DNA from: Maratus speciosus
Taxonomy: Eukaryota > Arthropoda > Arachnida > Araneae > Salticidae
Reading direction: 5' to 3'
Assembly (NCBI GenBank): GCA_963932465.1
Contig: OZ010786.1
Coordinates: 599,343,038 to 599,407,037, forward strand
Length of the DNA stretch: 64,000 bases
The notes under the pieces were generated by a model. It saw only the letters and a list, made by a program, of their open reading frames with translations, searched no databases and was not told the origin of the DNA. Position numbers and translations under genes: made by a program. Below, one piece after another: positions 33,987-45,005 of this stretch. Position 1 is the stretch's first letter. Each line of letters starts with the position of its first letter.

Positions 33987-35651
33987 TTAAGGTTGCTCCA
34001 TACTGCTGGATAGAAAAAAGACATCTAGTTTTAGTTGTTTCCCACTTGAATGCTGTTTTTTTATTATAAGAGCTCGAAATTGTCTAAAGTGTTCATAATA
34101 CGCAAACACTTCGGGATCTGAAGATGCCCCTATGTAAGTAATGACGTCATCCATATGCTCTCGTACTGTAGATAATTTCGGTCGAAATTCGCTTAATTCT
34201 TCTTTCTTGTCGTCCTCGACCTCATCTTCATTATCGTCATGCAGAATACTTTCTGCGATCTCCTCCTCATTTAGAATCTGGTAGCCTGGATCTGCTTTGT
34301 CATTCTCGAGCCTCTGTTCTATATCTTTCTCAGGGATGTCATCACCAGCCTCCATTATTGTACACCTAAAATCCGAAATCTCAAACCCTGTAAAATCGTA
34401 TTCAGGATCTGCGTCGTTGAGTAGTTTTGACCAGCTGTTAGCCAGTGTGGATACCTTCATCTCCCTCCACGCAGCAGCAAAGTTAAAGAAAGCTGATTTT
34501 AAATTGTAGGTGCACAAATTTTGCAGCATTCTGGCTCCTCTCAAATCTTCTACTGCATCATTTTCATTTTCCAACACTACCATTACTTCTTCAAGGAATT
34601 TCTTCTTATAAATCCTCTTGCAGGCAACAATGACTCCTTGGTCCATCGGTTAAATTAATGAAGTTGTGTTTGGAGGAAGTAAATCACATTTTATTCGTCC
34701 ATCCTTACTAACTAACTTTTCCGCGTTAAGGTGGCAGGGAGCATTATCAAGGAGTAATAGAGCTTTTACTTCGTGGGAAGGTATTTTCATAACTTCTTCT
34801 TGATAGTGACGCACGGCAGGAACAAACTGGTTAAAAAACCAATCAGAAAAAATATCGCCTGTGAACCAAGCATTCTTTGAACTAGAATAGATGACTGGCA
34901 GTTGTTGCATACTAATATTTTTTAGAGCATGCGGTTTCCTGGCCTTTCCAACTACCATTGGTTTAAGACGATGACTACCATCAGCATTAGCACAAAGGAG
35001 TGCTGAAATACCCTCCTTGTTTAGCTTGCTGCCAGGCGTCTGGGCATCATGTTTGTATGCCAAGGTATTTTCTGGCACAGAACGAAAATAGAGTCCTGTC
35101 TCGTCAGCATTGTATAACTGAGACAAAAGTAGGCCCTCGGATTCTACCAGTTTCTTTATTTTTTTTCGAAAAGGTTCCACCTGTTCGATGTCGGTGCTTA
35201 AAGATTCACCGCATGTTTTCCTGTTAGTGAAACCATGGTGTTTACGAAAGCGCCAAAGCCAACCATCACTTGCACGAAATGTCACTAAACCCATATGTTT
35301 CGCCAATTTTTCTGCGGCTGCACGCAACTCAACACTACAGGCGACGACTCCACTTGACCGCTGTTGTACAAACCATTTGTATACTGCCTCCTCCAGGTTT
35401 TTATTTTGAGCCACTTTTACATGTTTCCTGTCCGCCACTGAGAAACTGCTTTTTGAATCACCCACGCTGTATTTAAGGGGAAAATGGACTAGTTTTTCCT
35501 TATTCTTGCGAATGTCTGAAACGGTTTGTTTTTTAACGTCATATAGTTCACAAACATGTGCGACCGACACACCACTCTCTAACTTCTCTATCAACTCAAG
35601 TTTCTGTTTTATAGATAAATTAACATGTTTCCGTTTAATATTACAAGCCAT
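33987..35651 (-). pseudogene. Tigger transposase with one in-frame stop
   Basis: Two frames in the same register, 35651-34650 (333 codons) and 34646-33987, are separated by a single TAA at 34647-34649. Residues 10-60 form the psq/CENP-B-like helix-turn-helix (IKQKLELIEKLESG...VKKQTVSDIRK). About 80-145 is the second CENP-B-type DNA-binding domain (WLWRFRKHHGF). The DDE_1 core follows, with D183 in NADETGLYF, D302 in LLLDNAPCHL, and the third aspartate in MDQG just after the stop. The TAA replaces a residue of the conserved SLI-x-PMDQG motif, three codons before that aspartate. A C>T change would explain it. The rest is open to residue about 550, with an acidic C-terminus. Confidence 0.93.
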
Positions 35652-35854
35652 TTCAAAAAAGCACTAGTAGCAAAATACACTTGTGAACTGAAGCAGAAAT
35701 GGATCGTGGGTACGCTAGCGCATGCATAGAACGAAAAGCATATGACATGGCTGCATAGATCGCCAGCATCATTGCGCATGCTTAGAACGAAAACCACGCT
35801 GCAGTAAGAATCAAAGCGCGCGCTTTCGGCGTTTCGTGTTCTTTCCCTTTTTTT

Positions 35855-36308
35855 AAGGTTTCGTTCATTTGATCACAAGACATTGTGTCGCCACAGATAT
35901 AATAAATATTTTTTTATTTTACCGAGAAATCGCTTTTTAAAAATAGTAAAAAGAAATGTTTGTCGTTGTTCATTGCTTGATTTTTTACATATAAAAGTTT
36001 AAAAGAGGGTTGCGTGTTGATTCTCAAGTAGGGGAGGGGGGGCAGTAATACTTTTTTTTTTTTTTCGAAGCATGTTTCATCGTTTTAGAAGCTGTTTTAT
36101 CATGGAGGCTTCCAGTAAATAATAGTGATAAATAAATATTTGACATTTGTCAAATATAAAAATTTGAAATATGGGCGTTGAATTTCAGGTTAGGGAGAGG
36201 GGAATAATTTTAAATTAACGATTTTGATTTGTTAATTTAAGGATAAAGTGTTTTAAAAGAGATATTAAATGAAACCCTCTGTGCGATCTGCGATCACACT
36301 TACCCACT
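35855..36308. mobile_element. Short relative of the 55821 hairpin element, nested in Tigger
   Basis: It begins AAGGTTTCGTTCAT, like the left hairpin arm at 55822. It ends with about 70 bp nearly identical to the 3' end of that element, including GAAACCCTCTGTGCGATCTG and ACTTACCC. It lacks the tandem array. The boundaries rest on that comparison, and its interior is unrelated AT-rich sequence. Confidence 0.6.
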
Positions 36309-36511
36309 TGTTTTACTTTAATTTTTTTTAAATTTTTAATATATATGTTATTTATTACTAGTCCGTTGAATCCGAAGTCCGTTGAACCGAGGTCCGTTAA
36401 ATCGAGGGTTTACTGTACTTTGAAAAAATTTTAGATTGAGATTTCCCATTTCTGCATGTATAATTATTGCATATTACAATGCTTTGTTAAAAGTTTAGCT
36501 TCTGTTTTCAG

Positions 36512-36572
36512 GACTGGGCAAATAATGCTACCCGTGAAACTGTGGAAAATACAGTAACATATACTTATTATT
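36512..36572 (+). CDS. LMBRD1: LMBRD1-like exon B
   Basis: The exon is 61 bp between TGTTTTCAG and GTAAGTATTT, entering in phase 0 and leaving after one base of a Cys codon. It encodes DWANNATRETVENTVTYTYY, matching the conserved DWAN segment that follows GTF in LMBRD1. NNAT is an N-glycosylation sequon in the expected luminal loop. Confidence 0.9.
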
Positions 36573-36771
36573 GTAAGTATTTGTTCTTCAATGAGTTCTC
36601 TCTATATATAGTTATAGTATTAGTAATAATAATAGTTATAATTAAATATTGTATAAAATTATGTAACAGTTAAATTTAAATATTAGTTTTTTTTAAATAT
36701 TTATTTGACAACTATCTTTTAGTGAGAAAAAGGAAAATTTTTAAAAGAAATTTGTTGTTAACATTTTCTAT

Positions 36772-37642
36772 CAGGGTTGGCAAGTTTTTGCCATAGGTGG
36801 AAAAAACCGCGGAAAAAACCTGTTTAAAACCGTCCTGGCAAAAATAGGTTTTTGCCAAAGTAGTGGCAAAAATAAGCTGTCCGCTTAATTTTTTTCCCAG
36901 AAAAAGAGAAAAAAATATTTCATGAAAGGAAAAAGAAACTTAATAGTTAAAAAATCAATATTCTAAATTTATTTTTGAACTCTTAAGTTAAATAAGTGTA
37001 TAATTATGCATTTTATGAAAAAATACTAACTTTTAACAAAATTATAAATGAAAAAAATACTAATTTTATTTAAATAAATAGAAAACTTGATTATTTATTC
37101 ATGTTTTTACAATTATTAATGATTATTCAATACTAGAAATGTGGAGGCTCTAAATGAGTAAAACTTTTATGCTTATATGCGTTAGAAATTCAAATATACA
37201 ATACATATTTTAAGACAACTTACATATTTTTAAGACTCATTATGTAAAACAAAAGTAGCCAACTTATATAAAACCTTTTGATAATTAAAAAAATATTAAT
37301 GGCTGACAAAATACTTTACATAAGAAAAAAAAAATTAGATACCCAATTTCTAATTTGGTCCTTAAATTCTTAAGTATTAGACTGAATCCCACCTATTTTA
37401 TAAAGATTTAAAATATGTGAAAATATTTAATTATATTAATTAGCAAATTAAATAAAAATATTAAATGATATGTTATTAAATTTAATTGTTTATACCATTA
37501 TTAGCTTATAAATTTTATTACACATTAAAGACAAATAGGAATTTGCCATTTTTGCCGGTTTTTTCCATTTTTGCCCTGGTTTTTTCCAGTTTTTGCCGCT
37601 GTCCTGGCAAAAATACCTTTCCCGGCAAAAATGCCAACCCTG
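36772..37642. mobile_element. hAT-type MITE with GGCAAAAA words, 871 bp
   Basis: A perfect 8-bp duplication, TTTTCTAT (36764-36771 and 37643-37650), flanks ends CAGGGTTGGCAAGTTTTTGC and, in reverse complement, CAGGGTTGGCATTTTTGCCG. Both ends carry arrays of the words TTTTTGCC and GGCAAAAA together with TTTTTTCC/GGAAAAAA. The middle is AT-rich and non-coding. Confidence 0.87.
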
Positions 37643-37650
37643 TTTTCTAT

Positions 37651-38544
37651 TCTAGCATGGGTATTTGTGAGGGGGGGGGGGGGTGCCCCTTTCTGGATTT
37701 TCATATTTAATTATTTTTCATTCACGATTTTGAAAAAATAATAAAATTTATTCTCGTATTAGTTTAAATAATTGAGGAGAACGAGGAACTAAAGATTCTT
37801 TGTCAGGAGGGCTTTCCCCCTCCCCCCTCAATGAAAAAAAAATTATTAGTTCTATGTTCATGTGTTAAAAAGTTATCTTAAATGCAATGTTTAGGGAGGC
37901 TGAATCTCTCTCCTGATATTTTATGGTTATATGTAAAAATTTGTCTTATTCGCGGGATGTCACACACACACAAAAAAATAATAATCTTAATTTATTTTAT
38001 GTTTATTCTGTGCATTAAAAAAATAAAATTAATCCATTCTTCACCGTAGACCAACAGGTACATCTGTTCCAAAATCTTACCTCTCATTGAATTTTGTTCT
38101 GTGGGTGATCATGTTTTTCAACTTTTTTTTAAAGGTTTAGAGAATATATATTTTTTTAATAACTTTACCCGTTTCTTGTTTTAATCAGATTTAATTTAGG
38201 AATTTCTTTAATAATTGCAATCATTTCTTACTTATTTGTTCTATTTTTAAGTTAAGCAACTGTATTTCTATTATATCTGGATATATTATTTTGGTGTTTA
38301 TTTTTTCATATATTTGTGTTTTTCCTACTGATGTAGGCATTTCATTTCTTTAACCACGAATAGCTTTGTGTGCTATCATAAAAATAAAAAAAACAACATT
38401 AGCAACATTTGCATTTGTATAAAGGAAAAGTAGCAAGTTTATAATTTTTTAAGCCATATTAATAGCATAATCTTAAAGTTTAATCTACGACTTTTCTTTT
38501 TTATGTGAAATGTTACTGATATATAGAAATTTGTTCTAAGAAAA
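37651..38544. other. No gene seen
   Basis: AT-rich intron sequence with a poly-G run near 37670 and poly-A runs. Nothing recognised. Confidence 0.5.
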
Positions 38545-38746
38545 AAAAACTACTAGAAAACAGGAATTCTGCTTTTTCAGAATTTAGTGTTGCCCCCGGC
38601 AGAAAAAAATATATGTATATATAAAAAGTACAAAACATATTTCAATTTTAAGACTTAAAGCACACGCTTTTATTTTATGTAAAATGACGTCATTCGCATC
38701 TGCTTAAGAATTGCACATTTACGATCCACTCTTAAACATCTACAAG

Positions 38747-39442
38747 CAGGGACCCGGAGCTGGAGCTGGAGCCCGGAGCCGGAGCGCTCCGGAGCAGTGT
38801 TTTCCCTGGAGCTGGAGCCGGAGCTGGAGCTCTAAAATTTCCCTTGCTCCGGGCTCCTTTAATTTTAAATATTCTTTTAATTTTTTTTTTTAGTCTTTTA
38901 AATTTCCATGCTTAAAATATTTTAATTACATCATTATTCAGTATTTTAATTATATCATTTTTTAGGGGTTTTTTTTATATTAGAGATGGAAAACTTTTCA
39001 AGACATGGACACTACTTTTCTTCTACTTTCTACTTGAGCTAAGTGACAACACTATATGAAAAATATGGCCGCGTGTTGTTTACATGTGTAGTTGTACAAT
39101 GTTGGTTGTTAGAATGGAAAAGTGTAGAAGAAATTTATGATTTTTGTGTTTTAAATTCCACCAAACTTTCTATTTTAAAAGTGAAAGCTAAAAGATGTCA
39201 TATTTTCTGAATGAGCATTTCAAGTTTGATGAGAAGAAAAATGCATTTTGTCAGATCTTTAATGAAGGTAAAGGAAGAAAGAATTTGTGATCAAAAAATT
39301 AAATGTGCAAATTAAAATCTGCATCTCAAAAGCGCGAAGTCGGAGCCGAGTTGGAGCCGGAGCTGGAGCCGGAGCCACAGCATTTTATCTAGGAGCGGAG
39401 CTGGAGCCGGAGCATCAAAAATTGTTCGGCTCCGGGTCACTG
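38747..39442. mobile_element. hAT-type MITE with GGAGCT subterminal repeats (copy 2, 696 bp)
   Basis: A perfect 8-bp duplication, TCTACAAG (38739-38746 and 39443-39450), flanks ends CAGGGACCCGGAGCTGGAGC and, in reverse complement, CAGTGACCCGGAGCCGAAC. Hexamers GGAGCT and GGAGCC run for about 80 bp inside each end. The interior matches 5915-6600 in the opposite orientation. The ORFs it creates (GAGAGARSRS-type peptides) are by-products of the hexamer array. The related segment at 29220-29227 shows the site without the insert. Confidence 0.9.
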
Positions 39443-39650
39443 TCTACAAGTAAAGCATGCATAGGATGTCTCCATCGCAAAGTAATACACAAATGCAGGA
39501 AAAAGATACCGTCATTAAAGAAACTCTACAAAAAAAAAGGCTATCTAATGATTCATAGGCCTAGATACTTAAAATTCAATATAGTTTATAATAGCTCCAT
39601 GTTTTAACAGAAATTATTCGCTTATATTTTTTTTAAATAGCTCGTATTTT

Positions 39651-39765
39651 AGCGAAACAGCACTGAAAACTGGCGATTTGAAGCAATTAAAATAATAAAA
39701 CTTTGTAAAAAATCACCATAAAATGACTTATTTTATGGTGATTTTTTACAAAGTTTTATTATTTT
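39651..39765. repeat. 115-bp insert with a perfect 39-bp palindrome, flanked by a 15-bp duplication
   Basis: AATAGCTCGTATTTT occurs at 39636-39650 and again at 39766-39780. Between the copies, 39686-39724 and 39730-39768 are perfect reverse complements separated by five bases (GACTT). The right arm runs three bases into the second copy of the duplication. The paralog at 29443 has a single AATAGCACGTAGTTT and no palindrome. Confidence 0.9.
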
Positions 39766-40170
39766 AATAGCTCGTATTTTAATTACATTTTCTTTCGGTT
39801 GTTATGAGAAAGTGGCAACGAAAAGATATAATTACTATTTTTTAACTATTTTCTCTTTACTTTCTACATAAATGGAGTACTTGAGCTGCCAAAATTAAAC
39901 AAATGGTGCTAAAAACTAGAAAAAAATTAATATTTCAAAAATAAATGGAGATACAGTTTTCAAACAAATTGCATTTAAAAGTACTTTTTTTTTTTCAATA
40001 CGACGGTATAAAAAATGAAAATGTGCGATGCTTAGAAATTAAAAAAATTGCTATAGAGCATTTAATCGTACAATGGTACATCTGCTTTGTTTATTGCTGG
40101 TTTCTGTAAGGTAACGTTATTTTTTGGAGAAGACACAAAATAAGCTGGAAGAAAGAAATAGCATACCGTA

Positions 40171-41435
40171 CCGGAGGTTAAAAAGTCATTATTTTTTCTG
40201 TATTCTATTAAATATTTTTAATAGTAAGCTGTAAGTACTGGTTGAATTAATTTTAGAAGAATTCAAAGTAAATTATCTCTACATGCAGCTATTTTTAATC
40301 TTTAAAAAAATAGTGAAAAATGGGAGAATTATTGCAAAAATTTATAATAAGCTACAATTTTTGTATAACACATATTCATAGCCTTAGCTGGGCCCAGCGC
40401 ATCTAAAATAGCTTTATTGTTTCCTGGGATAATTTTAAATATATCTGACATCACAAAATTGATAATATAACTTTAAACAATTAAAAATGTCTTTGCAAAA
40501 TAAATAAAATAACCCTGAAAATTTAAACTGCCCTAATGCCAAATGACGTAATCGCTTATCTCTCATTTATGAAGGAACACTGTAGCCAACAGTAGGTTTT
40601 TTTTTTTTTTTTTTTTAAGTAAAAAGTAACTTTAGACAACTCCTTCATCAGAAAATCCCTGTCTTGGAAATTCATTTGGTCATAGGAAATTTCTCTTTTC
40701 TTAAGATTTTTATAAATAAACAAAAGTTCAAATTCTGAATACTTTTTATAGTTGATTCCCGAAAGTATGCTTCATACAGGAGTATAAAATATAAGATTGG
40801 ATGGATAGGATGTATCAAATACCTATTGGTTGATAAAAAAAAAGTAAACTTCTCGTATTCTGCAAAATACAACACGTCAGTACTTTTTAAAAAATCATGA
40901 AAAATTAAAAATTCACTCGACGAATTCTGCATAAACTTATTTTAAAAAAAAGCACAAAATTTACTATATCAGCCAAAAAGATCAAATTTAGACTGATTTT
41001 ATGAGTTGGTCAAAACCACTGGTGAAGTTAGTAAATCAGGAAAATAAGTAAATCATTCCATTCAGTGTAAATTACAAAAAAATACATAATCTGAGCATCA
41101 AGTGCATTCAGACTTCTCTGGACATCGACACTATTAATAACATAAACAAATGTCGATTAAAATCAATGTTTCGGACAACATCTATTATTTTAATTTAATT
41201 TTAATGTTTGCTTAGATTTTAACTATTCAATATTGTGTATATACCATTTAGTAACATTGTGGATTGTTTTGTTTTCACAATAAAATTTTACAGTATTTTT
41301 TTCATAGTGTAATTGTCCAACTTATCTATTTATTTTATTATTTTAAATAGTTGATTTGAAATATTTTGTAGTTTCTGTTCAACCTTATTTACATTTAGCA
41401 ATGCATAAAATTTCATAACACTTTTTCCTTTCTAG
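40171..41435. other. No gene seen
   Basis: AT-rich intron between the repeat and exon C. A T-run lies at about 40598-40616. Nothing recognised. Confidence 0.5.
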
Positions 41436-41527
41436 GTATCTACAGTATAATTCTCATTTATTCGTTTTTCATCTTGCCACTCGTCTATTTTTATTATGAA
41501 GAAAAGGATGACGATAATTCTGGTAGT
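41436..41527 (+). CDS. LMBRD1: LMBRD1-like exon C
   Basis: The exon is 92 bp between CTTTCTAG and GTAAGTGATG. It completes the split Cys codon and ends in phase 0. It encodes the membrane helix YSIILIYSFFILPLVYFYY followed by EEKDDDNSGS. The VYFYYEEKDDD motif is a hallmark of LMBRD1, at the cytosolic end of this helix. Confidence 0.93.
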
Positions 41528-41662
41528 GTAAGTGATGTTCTTTTTCCCCCTCTAGGGTTTATTGCAGTTTCTAAATTTTTTTGTGGTATTCAATGTAAAC
41601 TGTATATTAATAGAAATGTGCTGTATTTTCCATGTTTTAAACATTTTTCTTCTGAAAATATG

Positions 41663-41687
41663 TTATTATTATTATTATTATTATTAT
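41663..41687 (+). repeat. (TTA)n microsatellite
   Basis: About eight TTA units in the 191-bp intron between exons C and D, ending 31 bp before the next acceptor. A short, unstable intron element. Confidence 0.9.
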
Positions 41688-41718
41688 GATTTTGTCTAAA
41701 ACAAGCTTTAATTTTTAG

Positions 41719-41786
41719 GTTTTTCCACGAGCACTTCTGTATACAGTCATCTTCATTCTTGTTATTTCTGCCTTGTTAGTGACTGG
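41719..41786 (+). CDS. LMBRD1: LMBRD1-like exon D
   Basis: The exon is 68 bp between AATTTTTAG and GTACGTTG. It starts in phase 0 and ends after two bases of a Gly codon. It encodes VFPRALLYTVIFILVISALL, a membrane helix, then VTG. Short intron, frame and hydrophobic profile all agree with the family. Confidence 0.9.
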
Positions 41787-44550
41787 GTACGTTGTTTGAA
41801 TATTCAACTTTTCATTAACATAATGCAAATTATCTTTTTTGGATTATTTTCTAATGTTATTTAGTATTCATAACATTTATCTTTTGAATTTTAAATGTAT
41901 TGTTATTATTCATGAGTTGTTTCTTTGTTTGTGAGTCTGTAAATTTTTAATAATTTTCAAATTCAGATACCATTTAAATTAAAGAAAAATTCTTCGTCAT
42001 TATTATTATCCCTTAAATTTTATCTGAACTTAAAACAAACAACAAAAAAAAAATCTTATTGATACGTGACTTCGGAAAAAGGAATTTAAAGTTAATAAGA
42101 TAAAATTATTTAAATTGGCAACATATGAGAAATCGAAATAATTGAATTAATAAAGTTAAGTTATAATCTTAAAGGTATGAAATCCCTCTATCCAAAGACA
42201 CATATCGACCGGAAAATAAAGTGGATAGACATTGCGTTGAAATGAAAATAGAATTAAAGCCATCTATCTAGTTTTTGAATATTCATTAAGTTGCTCTACC
42301 ATATGTAAAAAAATAAAGAATAAAAACACTCACTCATTTGCAATGTGTAGATAAACCAATCGCTAGAGATATCATGAAAATTATATTTTTATTGAAGGAA
42401 ATGCACAAACATCACTTTCTGGATCCAGAGTGAAAATATAATAATACATACTTTTATAGGAACATCCGTAGATTTTGTAATCTTTAAAACCATAAAATAT
42501 CTTTCATAGATCTTATTAAATAATATTATTATAACAAATGAAATATATATATATATCTTTTTTCTAATGGATTTAAGTCGAGATAACTTTAAATTAATTA
42601 TTGCATTTCAATTTCAGCAACTTGACAAAGTCATTAGTGGCTATTGAAGTTCTTTTAACGTCCTTTATTGAACTTAATCCGTTCATATTTATTAAATTTG
42701 AGTTCTTTAAAGTTCGATCACGTAAAGTATTTGTTAATGATTAGTTCTAGAGAAGGAAAGAGATTTCGATGAATTAACGTAACCGTCAGTAGTTAACTAA
42801 GAAGGAGGCTCACGTAATTCGGATGAACTTCACCATTTAAAATTGTGGAGTAGAGAGGATGAGGTTTTCTTCACACTGTGATGACAACATTACTTCTATC
42901 CAGAGTTAGAAAAATCTTATATTGTGATTGCTGGCTTTTAATCTGTAATGTAGCATGTAAAAGACGTTTTGAAGATCGAGAACTTAACAAGGATGATGAT
43001 ACTTCCTTACGCCGGAGTGGTATCGCATTTCCACATTGTGTGTATCAACAATGGAGTATAGAACAGCTTCTTTTCAATCACCATTCATTGTCGACTTTCG
43101 AAAAACTCTATTAGTTGTGGCTACTTCTACTTCCTCAAATTTTAGAAATTGAATTTAGATGATGGCCATTATATTTTCTTTATAACATCAGAGCTTCATT
43201 GAAAGACAGCCATCGAGACGGAAAAACATTTTGAATCTCCCGGAGTGCCACTATGGCCAGGGCCACGCACACACCGAGAAAAACAACAGTCTCCACTCTT
43301 AATCCCCAGATGACTGACGAAGAACAGCTCTCTGCCTGGAAGAATGTGTAAGATTTTGAAAATAACCAATCCGATGCATTCAACTACCATGCGTCCATCC
43401 GGGCACGCATGAGTTGAATGAACTATGCGCGTAGGTATCTCATGACGTCCCCGAATTGTACGAAAAAAATGGTGCAGAAACGCATCCTCTTATCAATGGC
43501 GGGCCGAATGCCTAGCGCCAACATTTAAAAATAGGAAAATGCAGAAAACGTTAAATTAAATACCTCCGATATTTACTGACAGATTTAGCTGCAACTTGTA
43601 TCAAATTAATCGGAAAAATATACTCTATCTATTGACTATAGATTGAGCATGCAATATTAAAAAATAAAATATTTTTATTTTCGTTGTTTTAAACTTATAA
43701 AGAACATTGAATCGCGATCTTTTCGGAAAGTAAACACGAATGTAAAACTTTGTTTGCACATATTATTGTTATTGTTTAGTTTAATAAATTTTAATAAATG
43801 ATTGAAAAAGATAGAATTTAAGTTTGATTGAGGAAAATAAATAAAATTTAGAATATCTTTATTAAGAGGAAACTTAAATATTTAGAAGAGAATTTTCTAG
43901 ATTTGAAGATGAGTTTAAAATGAATAAATATTAATTTTAGATTGAGGAAGATAAATAAATAATAAAATTGAGATTATTTACTACTAGAGATGTTGCATTT
44001 TATAACACTTATTCAAGGCTGGAGTAGCACAGTTGAAATACTCGTTCCCTTCATTATGAAAAAAAATCTTATCTGTTTAACAGCATTAGCCAAAAAACGC
44101 ATTTCATGGAGGAACTTTTACAGAGTAGGAGTATGTTATAAATTTTAGGAGCAATTTTTAAAATATATTTTATTTTTTAAATTTTACCCATTAAAAAAAA
44201 AATGTTAATTACATTGAAAAACAGAAATAAATGCAAAATTCATTTTCTTAAATTCTTTTTTGTTTTTTACATATTCATCTGAATTTTAATATTCAAATCA
44301 CATCTTCCACAAAAAAATCTTAGCATGTTCACTTGGTCATGACCAAGATCTATTGTTTATTTATTTATTTATTATTTGCTTCATTCTATTTTGAGTTTCA
44401 AAGCCTCTTTCACATGATGCTGTAAAAAGAAGTAATGTTAGTCTGATGATAACAAGTTTCCTATATTTAAGAAACTTAAATAATCTCCGGTTCCCAACAC
44501 ATTTATTCTCAGGTACAAATTTGCAAACGCTTATCATTGACATATATTTA
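41787..44550. other. Intron D-E, first part; no supported gene
   Basis: Mostly AT-rich. The segment 42600-43530 is richer in G+C. It contains a plus ORF at 42878-43114 and two overlapping minus ORFs at 43180-43390, one with a hydrophobic stretch (VVFLGVCVALAIVALREIQ). None matches a family I know and none has convincing splice signals. I leave open whether this is an unrecognised TE or an antisense exon. Confidence 0.35.
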
Positions 44551-45003
44551 CCGGGTGTCCTAAAAAGGACTGACTGATTTTAAAATTCAATAACTTGCAA
44601 ATGGTGACAGATATTTAAAAATTTCTTGCAGGAGGGTTATGCATAAGGTCAAAAGTTTTATTACAGTGATTTTCGATTTTAGTTCGAATTACAAACAATA
44701 GATGGCGCTGTAAGCAATAGTCGCTATATACAGGCTCGATTTTTGGTCCTTTCTCTTGTTTCATGCGGAAAAAGGAGATGGAAATGTGTTGAGCGGGCCA
44801 CGAAGTACCAAAAATCGAGCCTGAATTTAGCGTCTATTGATGGCAGCACCATCTATTGTTTGTAATTTGAACTGAAATTGAAAATCACTGTAAAAAAACT
44901 TTTGACCTTATGCATAACCCTCCTGCAAGAATTTTTTAAATATCTGTCACCGTTTACAAGTTATTGAATTTTAAAATCAGTCAGTCCTTTTTAGGACACC
45001 CGG
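44551..45003. mobile_element. Fold-back mariner-type MITE, 453 bp
   Basis: The ends are CCGGGTGTCCTAAAAAGGAC and its reverse complement between TA dinucleotides (44549-44550 and 45004-45005). The inverted similarity is not limited to the ends. It runs inward for about 200 bp on each side (ATTCAATAACTTG against CAAGTTATTGAAT, GGAGGGTTATGCATAAGGTC against its complement, CAATAGATGG against CCATCTATTG, GGCTCGATTTTTGG against CCAAAAATCGAGCC). About 70 bp remain as a loop. It is non-coding. Confidence 0.92.
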
Positions 45004-45005
45004 TA

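Larger units (their letters stand above)
33503..36415 (-). mobile_element. Tigger/pogo-type transposon, 2,913 bp
   Basis: Perfect inverted ends of 24 bp, beginning CAGTAAACCCTCGATTTAAC (33503-33526, reverse complement at 36392-36415), lie between TA dinucleotides. Subterminal words GTCCGTTAAAT and AGTCCGTTGAA are repeated near both ends. The element carries a pogo-type transposase on the minus strand, an AT-microsatellite at about 33600-33790 in its 3' untranslated part and a nested short element at 35855-36308. It ends 96 bp upstream of LMBRD1-like exon B. Confidence 0.93.
38545..40170 (+). repeat. Second copy of the 29040-29930 segment, carrying two insertions
   Basis: Shared landmarks with 29040-29930 in the same order: AACAGGAATTCTGCTTTTTC, GTACAAAACATATT, GACTTAAA, TGCATAGGA, AATACACAAAT, ATAGTTTATAATAGCTCCAT, GGAGTACTTGAG, GCAGTTTTC or ACAGTTTTC, and ACGACGGTATAAAAA. 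Compared with that copy, this one has gained the MITE at 38747-39442 and the insert at 39651-39765. Confidence 0.7.

Noticed and set aside
34297..35476. Plus-strand ORFs over the Tigger transposase
   Set aside because: Antisense shadows of the transposase frame.
38711..39607. ORFs with GAGAGARSRS-like peptides
   Set aside because: Translation of the GGAGCT/GGAGCC hexamer arrays of a hAT MITE; no protein family involved.
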